In this document: piece by piece, positions 26,392 through 34,864 of the stretch | How positions within the stretch are numbered: the first letter of the stretch is position 1 | Layout: each line of letters starts with the position of its first letter | NCBI GenBank assembly: GCA_034432635.1 | Contig: DAOUBK010000012.1 | Location: forward strand, 45,218-109,217 | From: Roseiflexus sp034432635 | GTDB taxonomy: Bacteria; Chloroflexota; Chloroflexia; Chloroflexales; Roseiflexaceae | DNA: 64,000 nt | Direction: 5' to 3' | Made by a program: the position numbers and the translations under genes | The notes under the pieces: generated by a model | The model's database searches: none | What the model was told of the DNA's origin: nothing | Seen by the model: only the letters and a program-made list of their open reading frames with translations

Positions 26392-27309
26392 ATGAAACTC
26401 GGATTCTTCACGGCTGCACTCCCTCATCTCTCACTCGAAGAATGCGCCGAATGGGGTGCAGCGAACGGCTTCGAAGCCATCGAGATCGCCTGCTGGCCCG
26501 CCGGTTCCGGTAAAGAACGGCGCTACGCCGGCGTCTGTCACATCGATGTCGATACCCTCACCGATGCGCGCGCGAATGAAATCCGCGACCTGATGGCGCG
26601 CACCGGTCTGACAATCTCATCACTCGGTTACTACCCCAACAACCTGCATCCTGACCCGGATCACCGGGCACAGGTCAACGCTCATCTCAAGAAGGTCATC
26701 GACGCCGCCGGCAAACTGGGAGTCGGCATTGTCGGCACCTTCGTCGGGCGTGATCCGGCGAAGAACGTTCCCGACAATCTGGAACAGTTTGCTACGGTCT
26801 GGCCCCCACTGGTGCGCTACGCCGCCGAATGCCACGTCCGGATCGCCATCGAAAACTGCCCAATGATCTTCAGTTACGACGAATGGCCCGGTGGCACGAA
26901 TCTGGCGCATTCACCGGCGATCTGGCGCGAAATGTTCCGCATCATCCCCGACGAGCATTTTGGTTTGAACCTCGACCCCTCCCATCTCGTCTGGCAAATG
27001 ATTGACTATGAGCGCGCAGTGTATGAATTCAAGGACCGGATCTTCCACGTCCACGCCAAAGATATGGAGATCAACCGTGATGGACTGTACGCGCACGGGG
27101 TGATGTCCGCCGGGATGGGATGGCAAATCCCACGCTTGCCAGGGCTTGGCGAAGTGCGCTGGGATCGCTTCATCGGAGCGCTATACGCTGTCGGGTACGA
27201 TTTCGTATTGAGCATCGAACACGAGGACCGCCGCTTCGAGGGAACCGAAGAACTGGTAGAGCGCGGCTTCCTGCTGGCGCGCAATGTGCTGCGACCGTAC
27301 CTAGTGTAA
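26392..27309 (+). CDS. Sugar phosphate isomerase/epimerase (xylose-isomerase-like TIM barrel)
   Basis: 305-residue TIM-barrel protein. It begins MKLGFFTAALPHLSLEECAEW and has the metal-site pattern of the family: IAIENCPM (Glu), LNLDPSHLVWQ (Asp, His), FHVHAKDME (His) and LSIEHEDRRFEG near the C-terminus. GGGAGG lies just upstream of ATG 26392. It directly follows the Gfo/Idh/MocA gene in what looks like a two-gene catabolic operon for a sugar or inositol-like compound. Substrate not decidable from sequence. Confidence 0.88.
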   Translation: MKLGFFTAALPHLSLEECAEWGAANGFEAIEIACWPAGSGKERRYAGVCHIDVDTLTDARANEIRDLMARTGLTISSLGYYPNNLHPDPDHRAQVNAHLKKVIDAAGKLGVGIVGTFVGRDPAKNVPDNLEQFATVWPPLVRYAAECHVRIAIENCPMIFSYDEWPGGTNLAHSPAIWREMFRIIPDEHFGLNLDPSHLVWQMIDYERAVYEFKDRIFHVHAKDMEINRDGLYAHGVMSAGMGWQIPRLPGLGEVRWDRFIGALYAVGYDFVLSIEHEDRRFEGTEELVERGFLLARNVLRPYLV

Positions 27310-27320
27310 ATGAACATGCC

Positions 27321-27349
27321 GGACTGCTGAAGCCGGTCTTCAGCAGTCC
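27321..27349. terminator. 12-base-stem hairpin between convergent genes
   Basis: GGACTGCTGAAG and CTTCAGCAGTCC surround a 5-base loop in the 49-base gap between the isomerase and the sulfite-oxidase-like gene. Neither side has a T-run, so it could be a weak bidirectional terminator or a 3'-end stabiliser. Confidence 0.45.
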
Positions 27350-27358
27350 GCAGCGCAA

Positions 27359-27976
27359 TCATTCATCAGCGAAGCGTTCTTCTTTCCAGGGATCGGCGTT
27401 ATTGTTGTAACCGTAGCGTTCCCAGAACCCGGGGCGATCCTCAGCCATGAACTCGATGCCGCGCAGCCATTTGGCGCTTTTCCAGAAATACTTGCGCGGC
27501 GTCAGCAGACGCAACGGATAGCCATGCTCCGGCGTCAACTCCTCACCTTCGTACTTATACGCCAGGAGCGCGTCATCCTCCAGCAGCACATCGAGCGGTA
27601 CATTCGTCGTAAAACCCTGCTCGCAGTGCGCCATCACATACTGCGCCGATGGCTTGAGCGGTGGCAGATGCCTGAGAAACTCCTTGAACTGCACGCCTTC
27701 CCAACGGGTATCGAGTTTGCTCCAGCGGGTAACGCAGTGAATATCGGTCGTAATGGTAATCGTGGGCAGGGCGCGGAACCCGGCAAAACTAAAGCGTACT
27801 GGCGACTCAATCTCTCCCCAGACGCACAGATCCCAGGTGTTTTCGACATCGTGATAAATTGGAACGTCACCGTAGTGAAGAACGGGAAACTTCTCGGTTA
27901 CATACTGACCTGGAGGAACACGATCGCGCCTGTCAGGGAAAGTAGGATCATCGTTCTTCTTGGGTCTGTCAAACAT
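27359..27976 (-). CDS. Sulfite-oxidase-like molybdopterin oxidoreductase
   Basis: 205-residue protein of the oxidoreductase molybdopterin-binding family. The molybdenum-ligating cysteine is Cys81 in DIHCVTRWSK, with typical segments GVQFKEFL, HCEQGFTTNVPL and EHGYPLRLLTPRKYFWKSAKWL. It lacks the C-terminal dimerisation domain of true sulfite oxidases and has no signal peptide, so it resembles cytoplasmic YuiH-like proteins. It follows the winged-helix gene by 14 bases. The substrate is unknown. Confidence 0.87.
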   Translation of the reverse strand: MFDRPKKNDDPTFPDRRDRVPPGQYVTEKFPVLHYGDVPIYHDVENTWDLCVWGEIESPVRFSFAGFRALPTITITTDIHCVTRWSKLDTRWEGVQFKEFLRHLPPLKPSAQYVMAHCEQGFTTNVPLDVLLEDDALLAYKYEGEELTPEHGYPLRLLTPRKYFWKSAKWLRGIEFMAEDRPGFWERYGYNNNADPWKEERFADE

Positions 27977-27990
27977 ACCACTCCAGACTT

Positions 27991-28383
27991 CTAGAAACTC
28001 ATGCTTTCAAAGGCAATACCCATACGCATCGCCCGGCGGTACGACGCATCACCGGCGATCTCGCGCAGCGCACGGTGCAGCCAGTCGCGTTCCAGCGGCT
28101 CATTGTAGCACTCTACCAACCGATGGATCGGTTCCGCCAGTTCATACGATGGACAGAATGCGTAGACTGGACCCTCGCGCGTCATCGTTTCGGATAGCAC
28201 CCCGCTCTCTGCCAGTTCACGCAGCGCCTCGCGCGTACTCCAGATGTCGCGGTAGATGCGATTCGCCACCTGCGCGGCAGTGGCGCGCAACTGCTGATGC
28301 TCGACGAACAGCAGCACAAGTTGCAGTTTGAGCGGCGTATCGACCACGTCCTCGAGCAACGAACGCACACTCTGGTCGATCAT
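27991..28383 (-). CDS. Winged-helix-like small protein, putative regulator
   Basis: 130-residue protein starting MIDQSVRSLLEDVVDTPLKL with GAAGGAGG upstream; the extension to 28812 is random-looking. Segments KLQLVLLFVEHQQLRATAAQ and IWSTREALRELAESGVLSET resemble the helix-turn-helix and wing of MarR-like folds, followed by YAFCPSYELAEPIHRLVECY. I infer DNA binding from this pattern, without a firm family match. It is cotranscribed with the molybdoenzyme gene and may regulate it. Confidence 0.7.
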   Translation of the reverse strand: MIDQSVRSLLEDVVDTPLKLQLVLLFVEHQQLRATAAQVANRIYRDIWSTREALRELAESGVLSETMTREGPVYAFCPSYELAEPIHRLVECYNEPLERDWLHRALREIAGDASYRRAMRMGIAFESMSF

Positions 28384-28736
28384 TGACCTGCCTCCTTCTG
28401 AACTAAGGGGTCGTCGGCGACCGAACGTATCAGCGGACTGCATACACACCCAAATGCTTCCGCCGACAACGGCTTCCTGCGTTCTTGGGAGGAGCCTTTC
28501 CAGGTCGGCATGCCTTCTCGTACAACAAATGTTTGTGGATTTTCTCACAAGGTAATGATTCGGTTGATAACAGTATACTACAAAAGGTGGGCATGTGCTA
28601 GATGTTTTTTGACATGAGGTTCCAATGCGCGATCTGAGTTGACATTTCTCCACTTTTGGTGCTACCATCCATCGAACAGACCAGGTAAACTGTTTGTTCG
28701 CGCCGCATGCACTGTGCGCCTGTGAAAGGGAAGGCA
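28384..28736. other. Divergent intergenic region upstream of the orphan response regulator
   Basis: A 353-base gap between the winged-helix gene and the response regulator. It is AT-richer than its surroundings around 28530-28600 and contains a plausible promoter (28639-28668) for the response regulator. No gene or RNA element recognised. Confidence 0.5.
28639..28668 (+). promoter_or_regulatory. Sigma-70-like promoter for the orphan response regulator
   Basis: TTGACA (28639-28644), 18-base spacer and TACCAT (28663-28668), giving a leader of about 60 bases before ATG 28737. Confidence 0.45.
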
Positions 28737-29531
28737 ATGAGCCAATCAGAGCGGATCCTGCTGGTTGACGACGAAGCCAACATTCGGCTGACGCTGGGCG
28801 CAATGCTGACACGTGCCGGCTACGATGTAACGACCGCTTCCGGTGGCGCTGAGGCGATCGCCCTCCTCGAAGAGCAGGCGTTCGACCTCCTGATCATCGA
28901 TCTCAAGATGCCTGGTGTTGACGGAATGCAGGTGGTCACTGCGGCTCGTGCGCGTCATCCTGATGTGCCGATCATTATCCTGACCGGGCACGGCTCGCTT
29001 GAAACCGCTGTCGAAGGGTTGCGCCACGGCATCTTCGACTATCTGTTGAAGAACACTGAACCGGCAAAGGTACTCGAGCGCGTTCAGGCTGCGCTGCAAG
29101 CCCATGCTGCCGAGCAACGCCGGCGTACACTGTTGAATGCCGTCGAAGCGGCAGTTCAGGAACTGCGCAGCTCGGTCGCTGCAACCGCCGAGCCGCCTCC
29201 AGCGCCACAAACGGAGCGGACCATCGTCATCGGGCAGTTGCAGCTCGACACATGGCGTCAGGTGGCCACACTTGGCGGGCGGACGCTGGCGCTCACGCCT
29301 ACCGAGTTTCGTGTGCTCCTCTGTCTGGCGGAACACGCCGGCACCATGCTCTCCTACAGTCAACTGGTCAAATGCGCTCAGGGGTATGATGCCACTGATC
29401 TCGAAGCGGGTGAACTGATCAAGCCCCACATCCACCATTTGCGCCAGAAACTGGAGCCAGACCCCAGTTCGCCGCGTTACATTCTGAATGTGCGGGGCAA
29501 GGGGTATCTGCTGGCGATCAACAATGAGTAG
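28737..29531 (+). CDS. Orphan response regulator with winged-helix output domain
   Basis: 264 residues. Receiver at about 5-120 with LLVDDEAN, phospho-acceptor Asp55 (LLIIDLKMPG), switch threonine (ILTGHGSLE) and the lysine in YLLKNTEP. A linker rich in Ala and charged residues (about 120-165) leads to a transcriptional-regulator C-terminal domain (about 165-262) containing LTPTEFRVLLCLAEHAG and HHLRQKLEPDPSSPRYI. GAAAGGGAAGG precedes ATG 28737. No kinase gene is adjacent, so its partner lies elsewhere. The receiver resembles NtrC-type more than OmpR-type sequences, an unusual but known pairing. Confidence 0.88.
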   Translation: MSQSERILLVDDEANIRLTLGAMLTRAGYDVTTASGGAEAIALLEEQAFDLLIIDLKMPGVDGMQVVTAARARHPDVPIIILTGHGSLETAVEGLRHGIFDYLLKNTEPAKVLERVQAALQAHAAEQRRRTLLNAVEAAVQELRSSVAATAEPPPAPQTERTIVIGQLQLDTWRQVATLGGRTLALTPTEFRVLLCLAEHAGTMLSYSQLVKCAQGYDATDLEAGELIKPHIHHLRQKLEPDPSSPRYILNVRGKGYLLAINNE

Positions 29532-29578
29532 AGGCGTTGCAGGCGCGCAGCACATCGGTGGCGGCGCGCCCGCGTCGT

Positions 29579-30667
29579 CTACAGCAGCGACGCCAGCCGT
29601 CGCACACCCTCGTCGATCTGCTCTGGCGTCACCGCACAGAACGGCAACCGGACAAAGCGTTCACCATCCGGCGCCGGTCCCTCGTCCGGTTCAGCAAAAA
29701 ACGCCTGCCCTTCGGTCAACACCAGACCGATCTCCTTTGCGCGCGCAACCAGGTTGCGGGTATTGGCATCAGCCGACAGGGTGACGCTGATGAAGAAACC
29801 GCCATCCGGCTCAGAAGCAGCGACGCCGCTCAGGTAGCGCCGCACAGCGTTCATCATGGCTTCCCAGCGAGGGCGGTAGAGTTCTTTCAGCCGCTCGATG
29901 TTCGGTGCCATCCAGCCACGCCGGATAAACTCCGCAACTGCCGCCTGCGTCGGAAGTACTGGCGCAAGATACGTGTTCTCCGCCTCCTTCGTCACCGCCG
30001 CCACCAGCGAGGACGGCGCCACTAGATAGCCCACGCGCATACCAGGGCTGAGGAGTTTACTGAACGACGTGATGGTGATCACACGTCCCGGATTGATTGC
30101 GCGCATCATCGGCACACTCTCGCCGCGGTAGCGCAGCAATCGATAGGGAATGTCCTCGATCACCCAGAAGCCGTACCGTTCGGCAATGTCCAGGATTGCG
30201 CGTCGCTTTTCCAGCGATGTCGTCACCCCTGCCGGATTCTGGAAATCGGGGACGGTGTAGAGGAATGCGGGGGCCTGCCGTCTGACCTCGGCTTCCAGAC
30301 GCGCTACGTCGAGCCCATCGGCTTCCAGTGGAATACCAACCACCCGCGCCCCACGACGGCGGAATGTCGTAATGGCACGGTCGTAACTGGGTTGCTCGGT
30401 CAGCACCGTCGCACCTGGACGCACCAGATACGCCGCCAGCAGATCCTGCAACTGCAACGATCCGTTGGCGACCATAATCTCGTTGTCCTTCACGCCGTAT
30501 TCGGCAGCCAGCAACGCCCGTAGCGGCGCGTAGCCGGGCTGGTGACCGTACTGGAGAACGACTGCTGCATCCGTCTCGACCGCCGTTGCCAGACATTCGG
30601 CGATCTGCGCGGTCGGGAATGCTTCGGTTGGCGGAACGCCACGGGTGAAAACAATTGTGTCGTGCAT
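29579..30667 (-). CDS. PLP-dependent aminotransferase, class I/II (LysN/2-aminoadipate type)
   Basis: 362-residue fold-type I aminotransferase. The PLP lysine is Lys204 in ITSFSKLLSPGMRVGY; other conserved points are NGSLQLQDLL, EQPSYDRA, PDFQNPAG (the Asn contacting PLP) and EDIPYRLLRY. The sequence pattern is that of 2-aminoadipate/aromatic-type or GntR-MocR-like aminotransferases without the DNA-binding domain. It stands alone, divergent from the DUF2892 gene. The amino-acid substrate cannot be assigned from sequence. Confidence 0.88.
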   Translation of the reverse strand: MHDTIVFTRGVPPTEAFPTAQIAECLATAVETDAAVVLQYGHQPGYAPLRALLAAEYGVKDNEIMVANGSLQLQDLLAAYLVRPGATVLTEQPSYDRAITTFRRRGARVVGIPLEADGLDVARLEAEVRRQAPAFLYTVPDFQNPAGVTTSLEKRRAILDIAERYGFWVIEDIPYRLLRYRGESVPMMRAINPGRVITITSFSKLLSPGMRVGYLVAPSSLVAAVTKEAENTYLAPVLPTQAAVAEFIRRGWMAPNIERLKELYRPRWEAMMNAVRRYLSGVAASEPDGGFFISVTLSADANTRNLVARAKEIGLVLTEGQAFFAEPDEGPAPDGERFVRLPFCAVTPEQIDEGVRRLASLL

Positions 30668-30717
30668 GATCCTTCCTTTTGGTTAAGAGAATACTACCCA
30701 GGATTGTGAAGAATTTT

Positions 30718-30745
30718 ACAACAAGTTCGTTCTGTTGTGTATACT
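30718..30745 (+). promoter_or_regulatory. Possible promoter with operator-like inverted repeat for the DUF2892 gene
   Basis: TATACT at 30740-30745 with an upstream inverted repeat ACACCA-like pair (ACAACA 30718-30723, TGTTGT 30733-30738, 9-base gap) just before the -10. The -35 is weak, which would suit a regulated promoter. Confidence 0.3.
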
Positions 30746-30816
30746 GAGGCTGTCAGTTCTTTGTGATGAACTGCACAAGGTTCTCACTCATCCACCACAT
30801 CTAGAAGGGGGACATC

Positions 30817-31026
30817 GTGCTACCTGTCAATGAAAGCGTGCTCGACCGCGACATCCGTCTTGGCGTTGGTTTGTTGATGTTTCTGTTCGGCTTCTTCGGG
30901 CTGACCGGCATCTGGCAGATTACACTTACTGTTATCGCCGTGCTGCTGATCCTCAGTGCCGTGACCGGTTTCTGCCCGCTGTATGCGATTCTGCACGTCA
31001 ATACTGCCGAACGCAACAACCGGTGA
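30817..31026 (+). CDS. DUF2892 family inner-membrane protein
   Basis: 69 residues, GTG start with AGAAGGGG upstream. Two adjacent hydrophobic helices (about 13-30 and 35-52) separated by a short turn, then SAVTGFCPLYAILHVNT, the DUF2892 hallmark (a C-P-L-Y motif also found fused to rhodanese domains such as YgaP). The function is unknown; the cysteine has been linked to sulfur or redox chemistry in related proteins. A strong terminator follows 24 bases after the stop, so it is monocistronic. Confidence 0.85.
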   Translation: MLPVNESVLDRDIRLGVGLLMFLFGFFGLTGIWQITLTVIAVLLILSAVTGFCPLYAILHVNTAERNNR

Positions 31027-31050
31027 TGGTGCAGCCTCCCGAATGAGGTG

Positions 31051-31079
31051 ACTGGAGGGGATGCACCCTCCAGTTTTTT
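31051..31079 (+). terminator. Strong intrinsic terminator after the DUF2892 gene
   Basis: ACTGGAGGG and CCCTCCAGT enclose a 6-base loop, followed by a run of six T. The best-formed terminator in the window. A 16-base palindrome (ATCGCTGCGCAGCGAT, 31102-31117) lies just beyond, near the end of the convergent methyltransferase gene. Confidence 0.85.
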
Positions 31080-31128
31080 GTTGGCGACCGGCTCCAGGGT
31101 TATCGCTGCGCAGCGATGATCCTCCGGG

Positions 31129-31950
31129 CTATCTCCAGCGTGCAATCATTGCATCGATCCGCGCCGGTACCTCGTGCGGTGTGTCGGGATCGGGACACTG
31201 CTGATCGACCCAGCGTTGCAGGCGCCGCGCCGCCTCAGCGTGGATGTGGTCCGGCAATGTCCAGCAACTGCTGTACATCCGCTCCTGATACCTGCGCGCA
31301 ACCTCGCGGACTGTCTGCGGCTGCTGGCGATAGGTGAACAGCGTTGCACGTTCGACCGTCGCTCCAAGCGCCTGGAGATGCGCCTGAAAGCGTTCGTCCA
31401 GACCATGGGGGGCGCCATCGCGGCGCTGATCCGGCGGAACGCCCAGTTCATCGAGAATGGCAGACCAAACGCGCTGCACCTGCGCGCGCGGCGTATGTTC
31501 CGCGCCATCCCATGTGCCCCGTTCGTCGCCAGCAAGCATGATTGTCCCTCCCGGTCGCAGCACGCGGTACGCTTCATTCAGCACCTGACGCCAGTCTTCT
31601 ACCAGATGGAGCACATGTACCATCATCACAGCGTCGAAGGTCGAGTCGGCTACGGGCATGTGCATCACATCGCCACATATCAGATGCACATGGTGGATGC
31701 GACTATCGAGTTTCCGTCGCAGTTGCCCCATCATGCGACGTGAGAGATCGATGCCAGTGTAGAAGTATCCCGCCTCGATGAACGGAACGGCGATACGTCC
31801 CGTCCCAACGCCGGCTTCCAGGATCCGTGCGCTCCGGCTCAGTCCGAGCGTTGTTACGATTGCATCGCGGAGACGTTCCGCCACACCCGGCGGATAGCCG
31901 CGCGTGGCATCATAATAGTCGACTGCGCGATCGAACGAAATGCCTGGCAT
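31129..31950 (-). CDS. SAM-dependent methyltransferase, class I
   Basis: 273-residue cytoplasmic methyltransferase. SAM-binding motif I is ILEAGVGTGRIAVPF (residues 43-57), the acidic post-I residue is in YTGIDLSRRMM, and motif II-III lies in FDAVMMVHVLHLVEDW and VLRPGGTIMLAGD, typical of the UbiE/COQ5-like Methyltransf_11 group. The C-terminal part lacks markers of a specific substrate. It ends convergent to the DUF2892 gene, and the decayed tricorn gene lies further upstream in the same direction. Confidence 0.88.
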   Translation of the reverse strand: MPGISFDRAVDYYDATRGYPPGVAERLRDAIVTTLGLSRSARILEAGVGTGRIAVPFIEAGYFYTGIDLSRRMMGQLRRKLDSRIHHVHLICGDVMHMPVADSTFDAVMMVHVLHLVEDWRQVLNEAYRVLRPGGTIMLAGDERGTWDGAEHTPRAQVQRVWSAILDELGVPPDQRRDGAPHGLDERFQAHLQALGATVERATLFTYRQQPQTVREVARRYQERMYSSCWTLPDHIHAEAARRLQRWVDQQCPDPDTPHEVPARIDAMIARWR

Positions 31951-32004
31951 GGTGAGAACCGAGAACCGAACACGTGAATCAGGACAGTGCCGATTCTCTG
32001 CCTG

Positions 32005-34458
32005 TCAATCTTTCAGTGGTAACGGCAAGCGCGGTCGTTCGCCGAAATCCGGTAGTTTCGGTGTATGATCCTGCATCAGGCGCAGCACTTCGGCAATCGC
32101 GCGCTCGAGTTGCGAATCGACGCCTGCAACGTAATCCTGTGGTCGCATTTCGACTTCGATATCCGGTTCGACACCGCGATTCTCCAGTTGCCAGCCTGCC
32201 TCCACCGACCAGAAGGAAAACTCCGGTTGCGTCGTCACACCGCCATCGATCAGGGTGTCGCGTGGAGAGATGCCCATGACCCCGCCCCAGCTACGCTTGC
32301 CGATCAGCAGACCGAGTTTCATTACCCTGAACACATGGCTAATAATGTCGCCGCCGGATCCGGCGGCTTCGTTAATAATCGCCACCATGGGTCCCATTAC
32401 CGACTCTGGCGGGTAGGGTTCGGGTTCGCCCCAGCGTGAAACATCGTATCCGAGACGCCTGCGCACCAGTTTTTCGACGATTAACGGCGAAACAAAGCCA
32501 CCTGCATTATACCGCAGGTCGACGATCAACCCTTCATACGCAACTGCAGCCAGAAAACCACGGTGAAACTCAGCATATCCATGTGCCTGCATATCGGGGA
32601 TGTGGAGATACCCGACACGTCCTCGCGTTGCTTCGCAGACGAACTGCCGGTTGCGTTCGACCCACTCCCGGTAGCGCGCACGACTCTCGTCGTAAAGCAC
32701 CCTGACGGTCACCGATCGCAGCGTGCTGTCCGTTTTCACGAAGGTCAACAGTACATCGTTGCCCGCCTGGTTGATCAGCAATTCGTGCAGCGAGACGTCT
32801 CGCCCGACCCGGCGTCCGCCGACTGCAATCAGGCGGTCGCCAGGCACGATGTTGACCCCCGCCCGTGCCAGCGGTGAACTGGCGCGCTCATCCCACACAT
32901 CACCCCGGATCACCCGTTCACCACATAACTGTCGTTTTCGGCATCATAACGCAGGTCCGCACCCAATCTGTCAGGGCTGTAGTGCGGCTCGCGACGGTAA
33001 TCGCGGCCATACTCATAGGCATGCGATGTTCCCAGTTCTCCCTGCATCTCCCATAGCAGATCAGAAAATTCACCGCGTGTTGCCACCCGGTCGAGCAACG
33101 GCAGGTAGCGTTGATAGATCGCCAGCCAGTTGACACCCGACATATCCGGCGTCCAGAAATGATCGCGCTGGAGGCGCCAGGCTTCGCGGTACATCTGTCT
33201 CCACTCGGACGGCGGCGAAACCAGCAATTTGATGCGCGCGAGATCGACCCATCCGCTCTTACGTCCAGGCTCAGAACTGTTATCCCTCGGTTTCTCGCCT
33301 GCCCTGACGACGCGCACCCGATTGGCAGAACGGTAGAGCAGCGTCTTTGCATCGCTTGAAAGAGCGAAGCGCGAGACGCCATCGATCAACGTATCGCTGA
33401 TGTGACCGGGTGGACCTCCAGCATCTCTTCGCCGGCGGCATCACTCACTACCACAATCCGCCTGCCATCGGGCAACCAGTCAGCCAGGCGATAGCGCACC
33501 GCACCGGAATCGCCGTGCTGCAACACCGCTCCTTCCCAGTTGCCGAACGTAAACGGCTTGCCGCGCACGACAGCGACCAGCGAGTGCCCTTCTGGATGCA
33601 GTGCAACACTCCGCAGAAAACGCGCCGGATCGACAAAGCGGCGTTTTCGCTGTGTTCGCGGGCTGTGCAGTTCAATCTCGATCTTGCGCGATTCATCGAT
33701 CGCCGGATCGAACAGATAGAGATCCGCTCCGGCATGGTAGACGATCCGCCATCCATCGGTGGACGGAAAACGCGCATAGTATTCGCGGTGCCACGTATGT
33801 CGCCGAAGGTCCTCGCCGGTCGGCAGGCACGAATAGAGATTCCCGACGCCTTCGTGATCCAACACAAGTCGCCAACCCATAGCGGAATGGCGATATTGCC
33901 GGGGAGCGCGATCAGGCGCCGCCACTCGCCGCTGCCCTTCGGGTCGATCCACACATCGCCGGTGTGTCCGCCACGCTACCGCTTCCAGCGCGCCGGGTCG
34001 CTCTCATTGCGCCCGATGACCATACCGCCATCTGGTCCATACGACACATGAACCGCCGGACCGGTCGGGAGAAGACACGGCTCGCCGCCATCGGCAGCGA
34101 CCGCATGCAGCAGTGCAGAGCGCGAAAACGGAAGTTGCGCGGAACTGGCAAACAGAATATCGCGCCCGTCGCGGCTCCAGCTGCACACACGCATTGTTTC
34201 ACCGAGAAAGGTCAGGCGACGTGCTTCACCGCCCACAGCCGGCATAACAAAGACTTCCCCAGGTCCCTCGTCGCGTGCAACAAACGCCAGCAATGTACCA
34301 TCGGGTGAGAGCGCCGGCGACTGCACACTGCCAGGATTGGCAGTCAACCGTCGTGCTACGCCGCCTGCTGCGGCAACCGACCAGAGATCGTCTTCACACA
34401 CAAAGACGACGGTATCGTTATGAATTGTTGGCCAGCGATAATACCCGTGCGCGCTCAT
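32005..34458 (-). pseudogene. Tricorn-type protease pseudogene: one TAG, three frameshifts, probable large deletion
   Basis: Four fragments on one strand rebuild a tricorn/S41 protease. The N-terminal propeller (34458-33979) stops at TAG 33976-33978 (ARWKR-stop-RGGHTGDVW) and reads on in frame. The frame shifts near 33875 (PLWVGD to DHEGVGNLYS), again near 33388-33395 (HPVTS to DTLIDGVSRF), and at 32910-32915, where one C appears lost (VVN-GVIRGDVWDE). Tricorn proteases usually exceed 1000 residues; about 800 codons remain, and the second junction is where much of the second propeller should lie. The catalytic-region marks TSHAYEYG and AGSGGDIISH persist, so decay seems recent. Confidence 0.9.
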
Positions 34459-34864
34459 TCATACCCTTCCCCATCGATGAAATGAGAATACCCGGCAGTA
34501 TTCGACGGGGAAGTGTACCACAATTAGGGAGTGATCGGGAAAGGTTGAGCGAAGCACATGCGCAGGTTCAACATTGACAAGCGATCCAGGTAGTGTTATG
34601 ATTTTTTCACTCCTTGCTTCTGATACATTATTATTAACAACGGTTATCATCACGAATCCGCTGCAGGTATCCAGGAAGTCACCATCGCGCCGCGCAGGTG
34701 TGGTGTTGCTGTATCCATAACTATATTGCGCAGAACAAATCTGTTCCCATGCCACAAACAGCGCAGCATGCCATAGGTGATGCATTGAAGAAGCGTAACA
34801 CGCAAGCGCGTGTGCGTGATAGACTCTCCGCCTTCAACAAGGACACGGAAAGGAATACCAGCGC
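34459..34864. other. Divergent intergenic region upstream of the peptide transporter
   Basis: A 406-base gap between the tricorn remnant and the substrate-binding lipoprotein gene. It contains an AT-rich patch (about 34597-34655) that probably carries the transporter promoter, but no -35/-10 pair stands out. No gene recognised. Confidence 0.45.
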
